From an uncultured Lachnospiraceae bacterium (GTDB lineage Bacteria > Bacillota > Clostridia > Lachnospirales > Lachnospiraceae): a stretch of 5,104 bases of DNA. Shown here piece after piece: positions 1 to 5,104 of the stretch. Where the stretch lies: positions 1 to 5,104 of the forward strand of contig CAMTBF010000293.1 of the NCBI GenBank assembly GCA_947068385.1, read 5' to 3'. Positions within the stretch are counted from its first letter, which is position 1. Every line of letters begins with the position of its first letter. Under the pieces are notes generated by a model. The model did not search any database and was not told the origin of the DNA. It saw only the letters and a program-made list of their open reading frames with translations. The translations under genes and the position numbers were made by a program.

Positions 1-2
1 TC

Positions 3-24
3 GATAGTCCGCAATCGGACTGTC
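3..24 (+). repeat. Hairpin upstream of ankyrin gene
   Basis: Positions 6-11 (AGTCCG) and 16-21 (CGGACT) are a perfect inverted repeat around the loop CAAT. As RNA the stem extends outward to 3-24 through a U-G wobble and two more pairs, giving nine base pairs with a four-base loop. It ends 16 nt before the ribosome binding site of the ankyrin gene. It is not followed by a run of T (the next bases are AGGCTTTG), so it is not a standard intrinsic terminator. It could be the tail of an upstream gene's 3' structure or a leader or operator element of the ankyrin gene. The window starts too close to tell. Confidence 0.5.
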
Positions 25-40
25 AGGCTTTGCCCGGAAA

Positions 41-47
41 GGAGAGG
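41..47 (+). promoter_or_regulatory. Ribosome binding site fixing the ankyrin start
   Basis: GGAGAGG lies 6 nt before the ATG at 54, the expected Shine-Dalgarno spacing. The alternative TTG at position 30, which would add eight residues, lies upstream of this site and has no comparable signal of its own, so the ATG at 54 is preferred. Confidence 0.75.
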
Positions 48-53
48 TTTGTC

Positions 54-2078
54 ATGAATCGGAAGGAGCTTACGGATATGCTGGTGGAGTCCAGCCAGCA
101 GTACAACCAGGCCAAGTTCAACCCCTGGTGGGAGGGGAATCACGAGGAGGCTATCTACAGATACGACATTTTTTCTGAGGAGACCCTGAGGGATGTAGGA
201 GCCTGCGTGGCGGAATGCGGGACGGAGGAGCTTTTTGCGCCGGTGGGCTCCCTGGGGCTGACCCTGTTCCATCTGCTGGTCTGGCACAATTTCTCTGACG
301 CGGTGGAGGAAGCGCTCCAAAGCGGAAAGGTAGGCAGGGAAGAAATCGACAGGCGGGACGGGGGCGGCCACGGGCTGACTGCTTTTCTTCTGGCCTGCGC
401 CTGCGGGAATGCGGGTCTGGCGAGGCTTTTGCTTGCCCATGGGGCAGATCCCGCCGCCTGTGACGAGAGGGGCATGAATGCGTATCACTTCCTTGTCTTC
501 CCCAGAGTCGAGGGGCTGGAGATGGGTTCCTCCTGCCTGGAGCACAGCGCGGGGCAAAGGAGGGACATCGCCTGTCTGCTGACCTGCGACGTTAATCAAA
601 AGGATCAGGAGGGAATGACGCCCCTTGTGCGCATGCTTTCCAGGGAATATTGCTCCAGCTATACATGGCCTCTGGCAGAGGTGTTCCTGAACAAGGGCGC
701 CGCCACCGATTATGTGGACGAAGAGGGCAATACGCTCCTGATGATGGCCTTAAAGCACAGGCACAGGACGGCGGCGCTGCTTTTGATGGAGCGGTGCCCG
801 GAGATGATGGACATAGCCGACGGCCAGGGCAGGAAGCCCATAGGGCACGCGGCCTATTTCCGGGACATGGCCATGTACATAGCCCTGAAGGATCATGGAG
901 CCGTTCCGGGGGAGGGGGATGGCCTGGAGACGTTTCCGTTAAGCCAGGTCATAAGCAATGCTTTCGCGGATGTCCATGAGGAGGATAAGGACGGCATGAG
1001 CCTCGCCCTGTATCTGGCGAATAAGCTGGTCTCCCGGGCGGATCTGGATGACGATGATGACCTGGGGGAGGTCATGGGGATCCTCCACAATGCCCTGGTG
1101 TCGGACGAGGAGGCGAGCCTGCTGGAGGTTTTCCGGGATACGGCGGACATCCTTACCACGCCCATCCACTACCATGGGCAAAGGCTCTGCCTGCGGGATG
1201 AATGTCTCCGCCCGTGCTATGGGATGGGGACCATCCGGAAGCTGGCGGATTTGGGCGTGGACATGGACAGGGCGGTGATCCGGGGGCGGACTCCGGCCTG
1301 TATCCTGGCGGGTTCGGGGCTCGGCCGGTGGAACGAGGCGTACTTTGAAGAGGCAGCGGCGCTTTTTTCCAGGGAGTCCATGGAGCAGTTGGACGACCAG
1401 GGGGAGGCTGCCGTCCATCTGGCCGCGCGAGAGGGGCATCTGGGGATGCTGCGGGTCATGGCGGAAAAGGGCGTGGACCTGAACCTGGCAAAGGATGCCC
1501 CCGCCCGGGCAGGGATGACGCCCCTCCACGAGGCCTGCGCCGCCGGGCGTGGGGATGTGGTGAGGCTGCTTATGGCCGCTGGGGCGGATGACACGAGAAA
1601 GGATGTAGAGGGGGAGACCCCTGCCCATTCCGCTCTTATGGAAAAGCGGGCGGGCCGTCAGCTTGAGGTGAAGCAGCGGGCCGATGTGCTGAAGGAGCTC
1701 AGGCACCTGGACATCCCCAGGAACGATGGGCGGACGCCGCTGATGCTGCTGGGGCAGTTCCAGAGGGAGCTTCTGGCCATCTTCCTGAGCAGGGGAGTGG
1801 ACGTGAACCACAGGGACAACAGGGGCAGGACCGCCCTGATGCTGAATCAGGACAAGGATATGGCAAAGGAGCTGTTTAAGGCGGGCGCCGACCTGAACCT
1901 GGCGGACAACGAGGGCGATACCGCGCTGCACCATGCCCTGCGGGAGTATGACGAGGACATGGCGCGGTACCTGGTCAAAAAAGGAGCCGACTACACCGCA
2001 CCCAACAATGACGGCGAGACGGCCATGGACATTGCGGTGGAAAAGGGATTCGAGAGCGTGCTGGAGGTCATGTCCTAG
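54..2078 (+). CDS. Ankyrin-repeat protein, cytoplasmic
   Basis: The gene encodes 674 residues from the ATG at 54 to a TAG stop. Ankyrin repeats act as protein-binding scaffolds, and no enzymatic domain is seen here. The first ~65 residues are non-repeat (Trp/Asn-rich, with FNPWWEGN at 22-29). Repeat-like units then begin near 66, 106, 139, 187, 224 and 259. A divergent middle part (~290-405) follows, with an acidic run DDDDD at 332-336. More units begin near 410, 449, 487, 520, 558, 590, 620 and 653. The best matches to the consensus (G-TPLH-A---G---VV-LL--GAD) are 106-137, 487-519, 590-619 and 620-652. There is no signal peptide or membrane segment, so the product should be cytoplasmic. The last unit is short and ends at the stop, a normal capping arrangement. 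The partner is unknown. The neighbouring genes converge from the other strand and give no functional clue. The family call is firm; the function is open. Confidence 0.92.
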   Translation: MNRKELTDMLVESSQQYNQAKFNPWWEGNHEEAIYRYDIFSEETLRDVGACVAECGTEELFAPVGSLGLTLFHLLVWHNFSDAVEEALQSGKVGREEIDRRDGGGHGLTAFLLACACGNAGLARLLLAHGADPAACDERGMNAYHFLVFPRVEGLEMGSSCLEHSAGQRRDIACLLTCDVNQKDQEGMTPLVRMLSREYCSSYTWPLAEVFLNKGAATDYVDEEGNTLLMMALKHRHRTAALLLMERCPEMMDIADGQGRKPIGHAAYFRDMAMYIALKDHGAVPGEGDGLETFPLSQVISNAFADVHEEDKDGMSLALYLANKLVSRADLDDDDDLGEVMGILHNALVSDEEASLLEVFRDTADILTTPIHYHGQRLCLRDECLRPCYGMGTIRKLADLGVDMDRAVIRGRTPACILAGSGLGRWNEAYFEEAAALFSRESMEQLDDQGEAAVHLAAREGHLGMLRVMAEKGVDLNLAKDAPARAGMTPLHEACAAGRGDVVRLLMAAGADDTRKDVEGETPAHSALMEKRAGRQLEVKQRADVLKELRHLDIPRNDGRTPLMLLGQFQRELLAIFLSRGVDVNHRDNRGRTALMLNQDKDMAKELFKAGADLNLADNEGDTALHHALREYDEDMARYLVKKGADYTAPNNDGETAMDIAVEKGFESVLEVMS

Positions 2079-2084
2079 GACATG
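2069..2084. repeat. Perfect 16-bp palindrome over the ankyrin stop codon
   Basis: CATGTCCT at 2069-2076 is followed directly by its exact reverse complement AGGACATG at 2077-2084, so the dyad centre falls inside the TAG stop codon (2076-2078). In RNA it can form a six-pair stem with a CUAG loop, extendable outward to 2066-2087 through one G-C and two G-U pairs. No T-run follows, so it does not look like a standard terminator. It may be a protein-binding site, an mRNA 3' end stabiliser, or chance. Confidence 0.6.
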
Positions 2085-2087
2085 GCT

Positions 2088-2168
2088 CCTGGCATGGGCG
2101 GCTGATTGTCCCGAGGAACCTACAGGACGAATCAGGTTAGGACGTCGCCCTGGCTTGGCGGCTGATTG
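2088..2168 (+). repeat. Short direct repeat, two copies 60 bp apart
   Basis: GGCGGCTGATTG occurs at 2097-2108 and again at 2157-2168, exactly 60 bp apart. The similarity extends leftward: CCTGGC at 2088-2093 and 2149-2154 precede the two copies, so the units span 2088-2108 and 2149-2168 and differ by one substitution and one inserted base. A partial third unit, CCTGGCGGCCGA, begins at 2175. The repeats are non-coding as far as can be judged and may reflect a small local duplication. Confidence 0.55.
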
Positions 2169-2199
2169 CGCCGGCCTGGCGGCCGACACCTGGAACAGG

Positions 2200-2232
2200 C
2201 GGCGGAAGGGGGAGGACATCATCCTTTCGCCG
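2200..2232. terminator. Possible weak terminator stem-loop
   Basis: GGCGGAAGG at 2201-2209 pairs with CCTTTCGCC at 2223-2231 (one G-U wobble), and the 2200/2232 pair adds a tenth base pair; the loop is 13 nt. On the + strand a run of five T follows at 2247-2251, about 14 nt beyond the stem, which is too far for a textbook intrinsic terminator. On the - strand no T-run follows. Its place between converging genes makes a terminator role plausible but unproven. Confidence 0.3.
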
Positions 2233-2285
2233 TGCCGTCCATGCCGTTTTTACACCAGCCTCAAAAGCTCGCGGGGATTCGCGCA

Positions 2286-3110
2286 TCATATCTTCCTGCC
2301 TACCAGGCAGAACCAGTGCGGCAATGCCATCCGCGGGTTCCGGGTCCAGTCGTACATCCTGTCCACCTCTTCCCGACTGACACGGGCACCGCCTATGATA
2401 TCCTCTGTCTTTAGCCAGAAAGGCCGTTCGTAGTCCTTTTCGTCGAACATTTCCTCAAAATGCTCCAGGCGTATGCCGGAATGCATGACTGCGTTCAGGA
2501 TGTCCTGCAATCTCCAGTGGAAATTGACGGTGGTCTCGTCTTCGAAAGGGCCGGTGGCATCATAGGGCTTCCGGATTTGCAAATCCTCGTCAAAGGGGCG
2601 CAGATACGGGTGGATTTCATAGACGATATTGAGCCCACCTTTTTTCAGGATACGGTTTATGTTCGCGTACATGGACGGCAGGTCGTCCAGCCATACATGG
2701 ACGCCATTTGAAGTGTATACCAGGTCGTATTCGCCGTTGGGGATTCCCTCCAGACGCATGGTATCCGTACAGATGAATTCGATTGTCCCGGAAAGCCCCT
2801 CTCTGGCGGCCACTTGCTCTGCATAGGCCAACTGATTTTCGGAGATGTCACAGGAGGTGACTGCCGCGCCGGACAGGGCGAAGGCGAATACGGCCAGGTT
2901 GTCGCCGCTGGAGGGCACACAGACCCGCTTCCCCCTCAGGTCGGGGAGATAGCTTTGGATCAGCTCCCAGGTCTTCTTGTGGAACGCTTTTGCGGGATCG
3001 TCTAAAATGGGGCGGAGGATTTTTTCCGAATGGTTGAAAGCGGACCATTTTTCCGAATAACTGTTCCAGTCTTTTTTGTTCTTATCCACCACTTCTTTTG
3101 ATGTAAGCAT
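2286..3110 (-). CDS. Class I SAM-dependent methyltransferase
   Basis: This 274-residue protein should transfer a methyl group from S-adenosylmethionine; the acceptor is unknown. A Rossmann-type methyltransferase core is readable. Motif I is at 63-72 (VCVPSSGDNL), in the place of the usual D/E-x-G-x-G-x-G loop. The acidic residue expected to hold the SAM ribose is D88 in TSCDIS. A motif III-like FICTD lies at 112-116, and YDLVYTSNGVHVWLDD at 128-143 covers motif IV and the following helix. ILKKGGLNIVYEIHP at 154-168 is the typical late strand and turn. The C-terminal ~100 residues, rich in aromatic and acidic residues, probably form the substrate lid. There is no signal peptide or membrane segment. 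The start is supported by GGAGGT (3115-3120 on the + strand) four bases before the ATG. The length fits stand-alone small-molecule methyltransferases (Methyltransf_11/25 type). A role in modifying a metabolite rather than DNA is inferred from the absence of DNA-methylase motifs such as DPPY. Confidence 0.88.
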   Translation of the reverse strand: MLTSKEVVDKNKKDWNSYSEKWSAFNHSEKILRPILDDPAKAFHKKTWELIQSYLPDLRGKRVCVPSSGDNLAVFAFALSGAAVTSCDISENQLAYAEQVAAREGLSGTIEFICTDTMRLEGIPNGEYDLVYTSNGVHVWLDDLPSMYANINRILKKGGLNIVYEIHPYLRPFDEDLQIRKPYDATGPFEDETTVNFHWRLQDILNAVMHSGIRLEHFEEMFDEKDYERPFWLKTEDIIGGARVSREEVDRMYDWTRNPRMALPHWFCLVGRKI

Positions 3111-3155
3111 AGTGACCTCCTATTGCCGATGCAGGTATCGTCTGGCTCTGTTTTA

Positions 3156-3184
3156 AGGATATCATCAATTGCAGGCTGGTTCAA
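3156..3184 (-). promoter_or_regulatory. Candidate promoter of the methyltransferase gene
   Basis: Read on the minus strand, TTGAAC (3184-3179) and TATCCT (3161-3156) are separated by exactly 17 bp. Each box matches four of six bases of the housekeeping sigma consensus. Transcription would start near 3149, giving a leader of about 39 nt with the ribosome binding site at its end. The position and spacing support it; the box quality is moderate. Confidence 0.4.
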
Positions 3185-3275
3185 GCCCCGAGAATGGTTA
3201 TAAGCGGATATTGCCCTGTAGTCTTCCCTGTAGCGGCCCAAAAGGCCCTGAAGCGAAATCAGTCCGTTGGGAGCT

Positions 3276-3352
3276 GATTCCGGGACAGGGCCTGATGGCT
3301 GGATTCCTGTATGACAGTGCCGGGGATTCCGGCATGGGTTCTATGATGGCGC
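3276..3352 (+). repeat. Three degenerate GATTCC-led repeats
   Basis: GATTCC begins at 3276, 3302 and 3325, spaced 26 and 23 bp apart. The first and third units share more: GATTCCGG followed, after a short variable stretch, by GATGGC (3294-3299 and 3344-3349). The repeats are imperfect and short, lie just downstream of the glycohydrolase stop, and have no assigned function. Confidence 0.35.
3318..3334. repeat. Hairpin downstream of the glycohydrolase gene
   Basis: TGCCGG (3318-3323) and CCGGCA (3329-3334) form a perfect six-pair stem with a five-base loop, about 35 bp beyond the glycohydrolase stop. A G-U pair can be added outside. No T-run follows on the minus strand, so it may stabilise the mRNA end or be part of a factor-dependent termination region rather than an intrinsic terminator. 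Confidence 0.35.
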
Positions 3353-3369
3353 TTTAGAAGACAAAGGCA

Positions 3370-4929
3370 TCATCGAACATACAGCCGCGTCTTGATGACT
3401 TCATAGCTGTGCCGCCCGGAAAGGGAGACCTCTATCAGCACATCCACCTCCCCGGCAGGAATCCCGCCGGAAAGAGGCTCCCCGGCGGAGAGGGCCAGAT
3501 CTACCACGGAGGGCGACTGTCTGGTGTTGTGCAGCGGCAGGCTGAGGGTCCTGCCCGGACGCACTGTCAGGAAGTCGGGGGCGTATATCCGGATGTTCAT
3601 CCACTGCTGGCAGCTGAACGCGGTGGCCTCCACCGTGAGCCGCAGCGCCAGCTCCTCCCCGCTTCGCAGGAACACGCCCTGGGGGTGCTCTAAGTAGAGC
3701 CGGAACATGTGATGATCCTTGCGGATCGTCATGGGGGAGAAGCTTTCATGGAACACCGGGTTCCTGTCCTGTGAGAACCCGACCCCGCCTATGCCGGGCA
3801 CGAAATTTTTATCCCGGGCGGTGCAGAACAGGTTCCCCTGGGAGAAGACCTGGTATCCACCCTCGGGCAGGAGCTCGCACATATCCCGGTAAAGGAACCT
3901 GGGGATGGCCTGGGCGATCCTGTCGGTAAGCTCCGTCACCGTGCCGGGGATCCCGTTCAGCAGATGGGCCTTGGTCTTCTCGATGCAGAGGGTATTGATT
4001 TTGTCATTGATGGGGCGCAGCCATTCTTCCGGCAGCCTCGCATTGCCCTGGATGATGCCCAGGATGGCCCCCAAGGTGCCCGCGGTGCAGTCCGTGTCCT
4101 CGCCGCAGCCTACGGCGATGCACAGGCTCTTGCCGAAGTCGTTCTCCCCGTACAGCCAGCCGATCATCATCAGGCCGATGTTGTTGGGGGCGTCGTTGCC
4201 CGCGGGGGAGGTGGGGAAGCCCTCTGTATTGCCCTCCGTGCTGCCCTGGATGCCGAAGGTGCCGGGGACCTCCTGCATCATGCGCTTCCTGGCCTCCTGC
4301 CAGGTCAGGCCCTGGCGGAAGCATTCCTGGGCCAGCTTCACGGCTGTGGCCACGAGGCAGTCCTCCGGGATGTAGGAAAGGCCGATCTCCACCAGCGTGT
4401 CCCGGTCGGACTCCACGAAGGCGGCGCTCTCCAGGGCGGCGCAGAACAGCTCCCCGTAGAGGCCGTCCTCGCTGTGGTCGATGACGCCGTCCCTGTAGGC
4501 ATATTTCACCGCCAGGTCGGGATTGCCCGGGCACAGGCAGGCCCAGATCTCGCTGCGGATGAAGCACCCGCAGCTATTGTGGTAGGTGTTCTCCACATGG
4601 CCGCTTAAGGGAGGGACCAGGCCGCCGGTCATGTTGCCTTTTCCCCTGCCGTATTCATTCCAGTGGGGCGTGATGAAGGTGAGCCAGTATTCCCCCAGGA
4701 TTTCCGGGGTGAGCTGCTGGCCGTATTTCTCCGCGGCGGCCAGCCATACCAGCTGGAGGTCCAGGTCATCGTTGGGGGGCGGATTGCCGTCCATGTCTTT
4801 CTGCAGATAGGACTGCACGTCGAAGACGCCCCTGCGCCCCTCTAGGGGAGCGCCCAGCACGCCGCCGATGTTTTTCCCGTTCCAGCATCCCATGATCTTG
4901 TCGTAGAGCACTTTGGAGTTCAGTTCCAT
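3370..4929 (-). CDS. ADP-ribosylglycohydrolase family protein with beta-rich C-terminal extension
   Basis: This 519-residue protein belongs to the ARH/DraG family, binuclear metal (usually Mg2+) hydrolases that cleave ADP-ribose or related N/O-glycosidic bonds. Family marks in order: GCWNGKNIGGVLGAPLEG at 14-31 (the G--xG--LG-P-E opening motif); PPNDDLDLQ at 51-59, in the place of the T-D-D metal motif; DHSEDGLYGELF at 151-162; and GCGEDTDCTAGTLGAILG at 274-291, the C-terminal D-T-D metal motif (D278, D280) with its small-residue helix. The ARH fold appears to end near 350. Residues ~390-519 are rich in alternating hydrophobic residues and look like a beta-sandwich-type extension, making the protein longer than the ~300 residues of minimal ARH enzymes. 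No signal peptide is seen, so it should be cytoplasmic. The ATG at 4929 is supported by AAAGGAGA (4935-4942 on the + strand) five bases upstream. The substrate is not deducible. A role in nucleoside or ADP-ribosyl compound turnover is a family-based inference, and no ADP-ribosyltransferase or DraT-like gene lies nearby. Confidence 0.88.
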   Translation of the reverse strand: MELNSKVLYDKIMGCWNGKNIGGVLGAPLEGRRGVFDVQSYLQKDMDGNPPPNDDLDLQLVWLAAAEKYGQQLTPEILGEYWLTFITPHWNEYGRGKGNMTGGLVPPLSGHVENTYHNSCGCFIRSEIWACLCPGNPDLAVKYAYRDGVIDHSEDGLYGELFCAALESAAFVESDRDTLVEIGLSYIPEDCLVATAVKLAQECFRQGLTWQEARKRMMQEVPGTFGIQGSTEGNTEGFPTSPAGNDAPNNIGLMMIGWLYGENDFGKSLCIAVGCGEDTDCTAGTLGAILGIIQGNARLPEEWLRPINDKINTLCIEKTKAHLLNGIPGTVTELTDRIAQAIPRFLYRDMCELLPEGGYQVFSQGNLFCTARDKNFVPGIGGVGFSQDRNPVFHESFSPMTIRKDHHMFRLYLEHPQGVFLRSGEELALRLTVEATAFSCQQWMNIRIYAPDFLTVRPGRTLSLPLHNTRQSPSVVDLALSAGEPLSGGIPAGEVDVLIEVSLSGRHSYEVIKTRLYVR

Positions 4930-4960
4930 AAAAATCTCCTTTCATCAAACCAATCTTTCT

Positions 4961-4990
4961 ATTATAATGGTCATCAGGAGGAACTGTCGG
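4961..4990 (-). promoter_or_regulatory. Candidate promoter of the glycohydrolase gene
   Basis: On the minus strand a perfect TATAAT (4966-4961) is preceded, 18 bp upstream, by CCGACA (4990-4985), which keeps the GACA of the -35 consensus. Transcription would start near 4954, leaving a leader of about 25 nt with the ribosome binding site. Because the core is ATTATAAT, a TATAAT also reads on the + strand (4963-4968), but no acceptable -35 box accompanies it there. Confidence 0.5.
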
Positions 4991-4998
4991 AAAGACAG
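4984..4998. promoter_or_regulatory. Inverted repeat over the -35 box, possible operator
   Basis: CTGTC (4984-4988) and GACAG (4994-4998) form a perfect five-base inverted repeat around GGAAA. The left arm coincides with the -35 box of the glycohydrolase promoter candidate, which is where a repressor would block RNA polymerase. The half-sites are short, so chance is possible, and no regulator gene is present in the window to pair with it. Confidence 0.35.
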
Positions 4999-5064
4999 CC
5001 CCTTGGGATGCCCGGGGGAGGTGGTCTTCCGTCAGGCATTCCTTTCATATATAGGTACGCAGCC

Positions 5065-5088
5065 TTTTTGAGTACATATTATCAAAAA
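5065..5088. repeat. AT-rich inverted repeat far upstream of the glycohydrolase gene
   Basis: TTTTTGA (5065-5071) and TCAAAAA (5082-5088) are exact seven-base inverted arms with a 10-bp spacer. The 24-bp size and AT-rich arms fit a dimeric regulator site, about 100 bp upstream of the -35 box. Alternatively it could lie near the end of an upstream gene cut off by the window. On the minus strand the second arm gives a TTTTTGA run but no preceding GC-rich stem, so a terminator reading is poor. Confidence 0.4.
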
Positions 5089-5104
5089 CCCGGATATGAG
5101 AATC

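Larger units (their letters stand above)
2079..2285. other. Convergent intergenic region
   Basis: These 207 bp separate the 3' ends of the ankyrin gene (+) and the methyltransferase gene (-). Open frames cross the region, but none has a ribosome binding site or a recognisable product. It holds the right half of the stop-codon palindrome, a near-duplicated 20-mer 60 bp apart, a short CGGCC/GGCCG hairpin at 2172-2185 and a longer stem-loop at 2200-2232. A terminator serving one or both genes is expected here, but no stem with an immediate T-tract is present. Confidence 0.6.
3111..3369. other. Intergenic region between the two minus-strand genes
   Basis: These 259 bp lie between the glycohydrolase stop and the methyltransferase start. 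No convincing gene is seen: the small open frames on either strand lack a ribosome binding site at a start codon and a recognisable product. The part near the methyltransferase holds its ribosome binding site and a promoter candidate. The middle has a 12-bp-spaced pair of CCCTGTAG (3214-3221 and 3226-3233) and a GGCC-CAAAA-GGCC dyad near 3235-3247. The part near the glycohydrolase holds degenerate GATTCC repeats and a hairpin. No T-tract terminator for the glycohydrolase gene is visible. Confidence 0.6.
4930..5104. other. Upstream region of the glycohydrolase gene
   Basis: These 175 bp precede the glycohydrolase start and run to the window edge. Next to the gene are its ribosome binding site and a strong -10 box. 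A GC-rich middle (about 4995-5040) contains an imperfect dyad, GGATGCC (5006-5012) against GGCATTCC (5035-5042). The last ~65 bp are clearly more AT-rich and carry a TTTTTGA/TCAAAAA inverted repeat. Short open frames run off the right edge on both strands, but none can be preferred. Confidence 0.55.

Noticed and set aside
30..53. TTG start adding eight residues to the ankyrin protein
   Set aside because: The good ribosome binding site at 41-47 lies inside this extension and points to the ATG at 54.
939..2222. Long 427-codon open frame on the minus strand opposite the ankyrin gene
   Set aside because: The predicted protein is rich in Pro, His, Gln and Arg with no recognisable fold, as expected from the antisense frame of a GC-rich repeat gene. 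The plus strand encodes clear ankyrin units across the same bases.
3002..3241. 79-codon minus-strand open frame overlapping the methyltransferase start
   Set aside because: It covers the methyltransferase promoter candidate and ribosome binding site and runs out of frame into the gene; no family features are seen.
3169..3357. 62-codon plus-strand open frame between the methyltransferase and glycohydrolase genes
   Set aside because: It has a non-ATG start without a ribosome binding site, and its composition shows no domain or membrane pattern.
3964..4608. 214-codon plus-strand open frame opposite the glycohydrolase gene
   Set aside because: It is Ala/Gly/Val-rich antisense translation of a gene whose minus-strand motifs are clear. 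No ribosome binding site or family match is seen.
2286..4929. A methyltransferase plus ADP-ribosylglycohydrolase plus ankyrin defence or toxin module
   Set aside because: No ADP-ribosyltransferase, toxin, nuclease or phage sensor is present, the genes are separately spaced and partly convergent, and the families have ordinary metabolic roles. The sequence gives no positive support.
5045..5104. Possible C-terminal end of a minus-strand gene entering from the right edge (20 codons to a TGA)
   Set aside because: A second minus-strand frame and a plus-strand frame are equally open here, the stretch is AT-rich like intergenic DNA, and 20 codons are too few to judge.
5008..5104. Plus-strand open frame from the ATG at 5008 to the window end
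   Set aside because: The nearest AGGAGG (4976-4981) is 26 nt from the ATG, too far to serve it, and the 32 codons visible show no recognisable feature.

Overview
The window is GC-rich and looks like a chromosomal piece of a Gram-positive, low-copy-repeat genome, most likely a gut-type Clostridia/Lachnospiraceae relative. This is inferred from strong AGGAGG-type ribosome binding sites on all three genes, frequent AGG arginine codons, and protein families typical of that group. No rRNA, tRNA, CRISPR array, transposase or phage gene is visible.

Layout: (1) Positions 54-2078 (+) hold a complete cytoplasmic ankyrin-repeat protein of 674 residues. A 22-nt hairpin precedes it at the left edge, and a perfect 16-bp palindrome is centred on its stop codon. 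(2) Positions 2079-2285 are a short convergent intergenic stretch with a near-duplicated 20-mer and a GC-rich stem-loop. (3) Positions 2286-3110 (-) hold a class I SAM-dependent methyltransferase of 274 residues with its own promoter candidate. (4) Positions 3111-3369 are non-coding, with three degenerate GATTCC-led repeats and a small hairpin. (5) Positions 3370-4929 (-) hold an ADP-ribosylglycohydrolase (ARH/DraG) family protein of 519 residues: an N-terminal ARH fold plus a beta-rich C-terminal extension. (6) Positions 4930-5104 are its upstream region, with a consensus -10 box, an inverted repeat over the -35 and a second AT-rich inverted repeat.

Working together: the methyltransferase and the glycohydrolase lie on the same strand, but 259 bp and an internal promoter candidate separate them, so they are probably expressed separately or only loosely coupled. 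The ankyrin gene converges on them. Nothing in the sequence shows a shared pathway. No ADP-ribosyltransferase or toxin is present, so a link to an ADP-ribosylation conflict system cannot be argued from this window alone. The coding content looks like ordinary accessory or housekeeping material; the small inverted and direct repeats between the genes are the least explained part.
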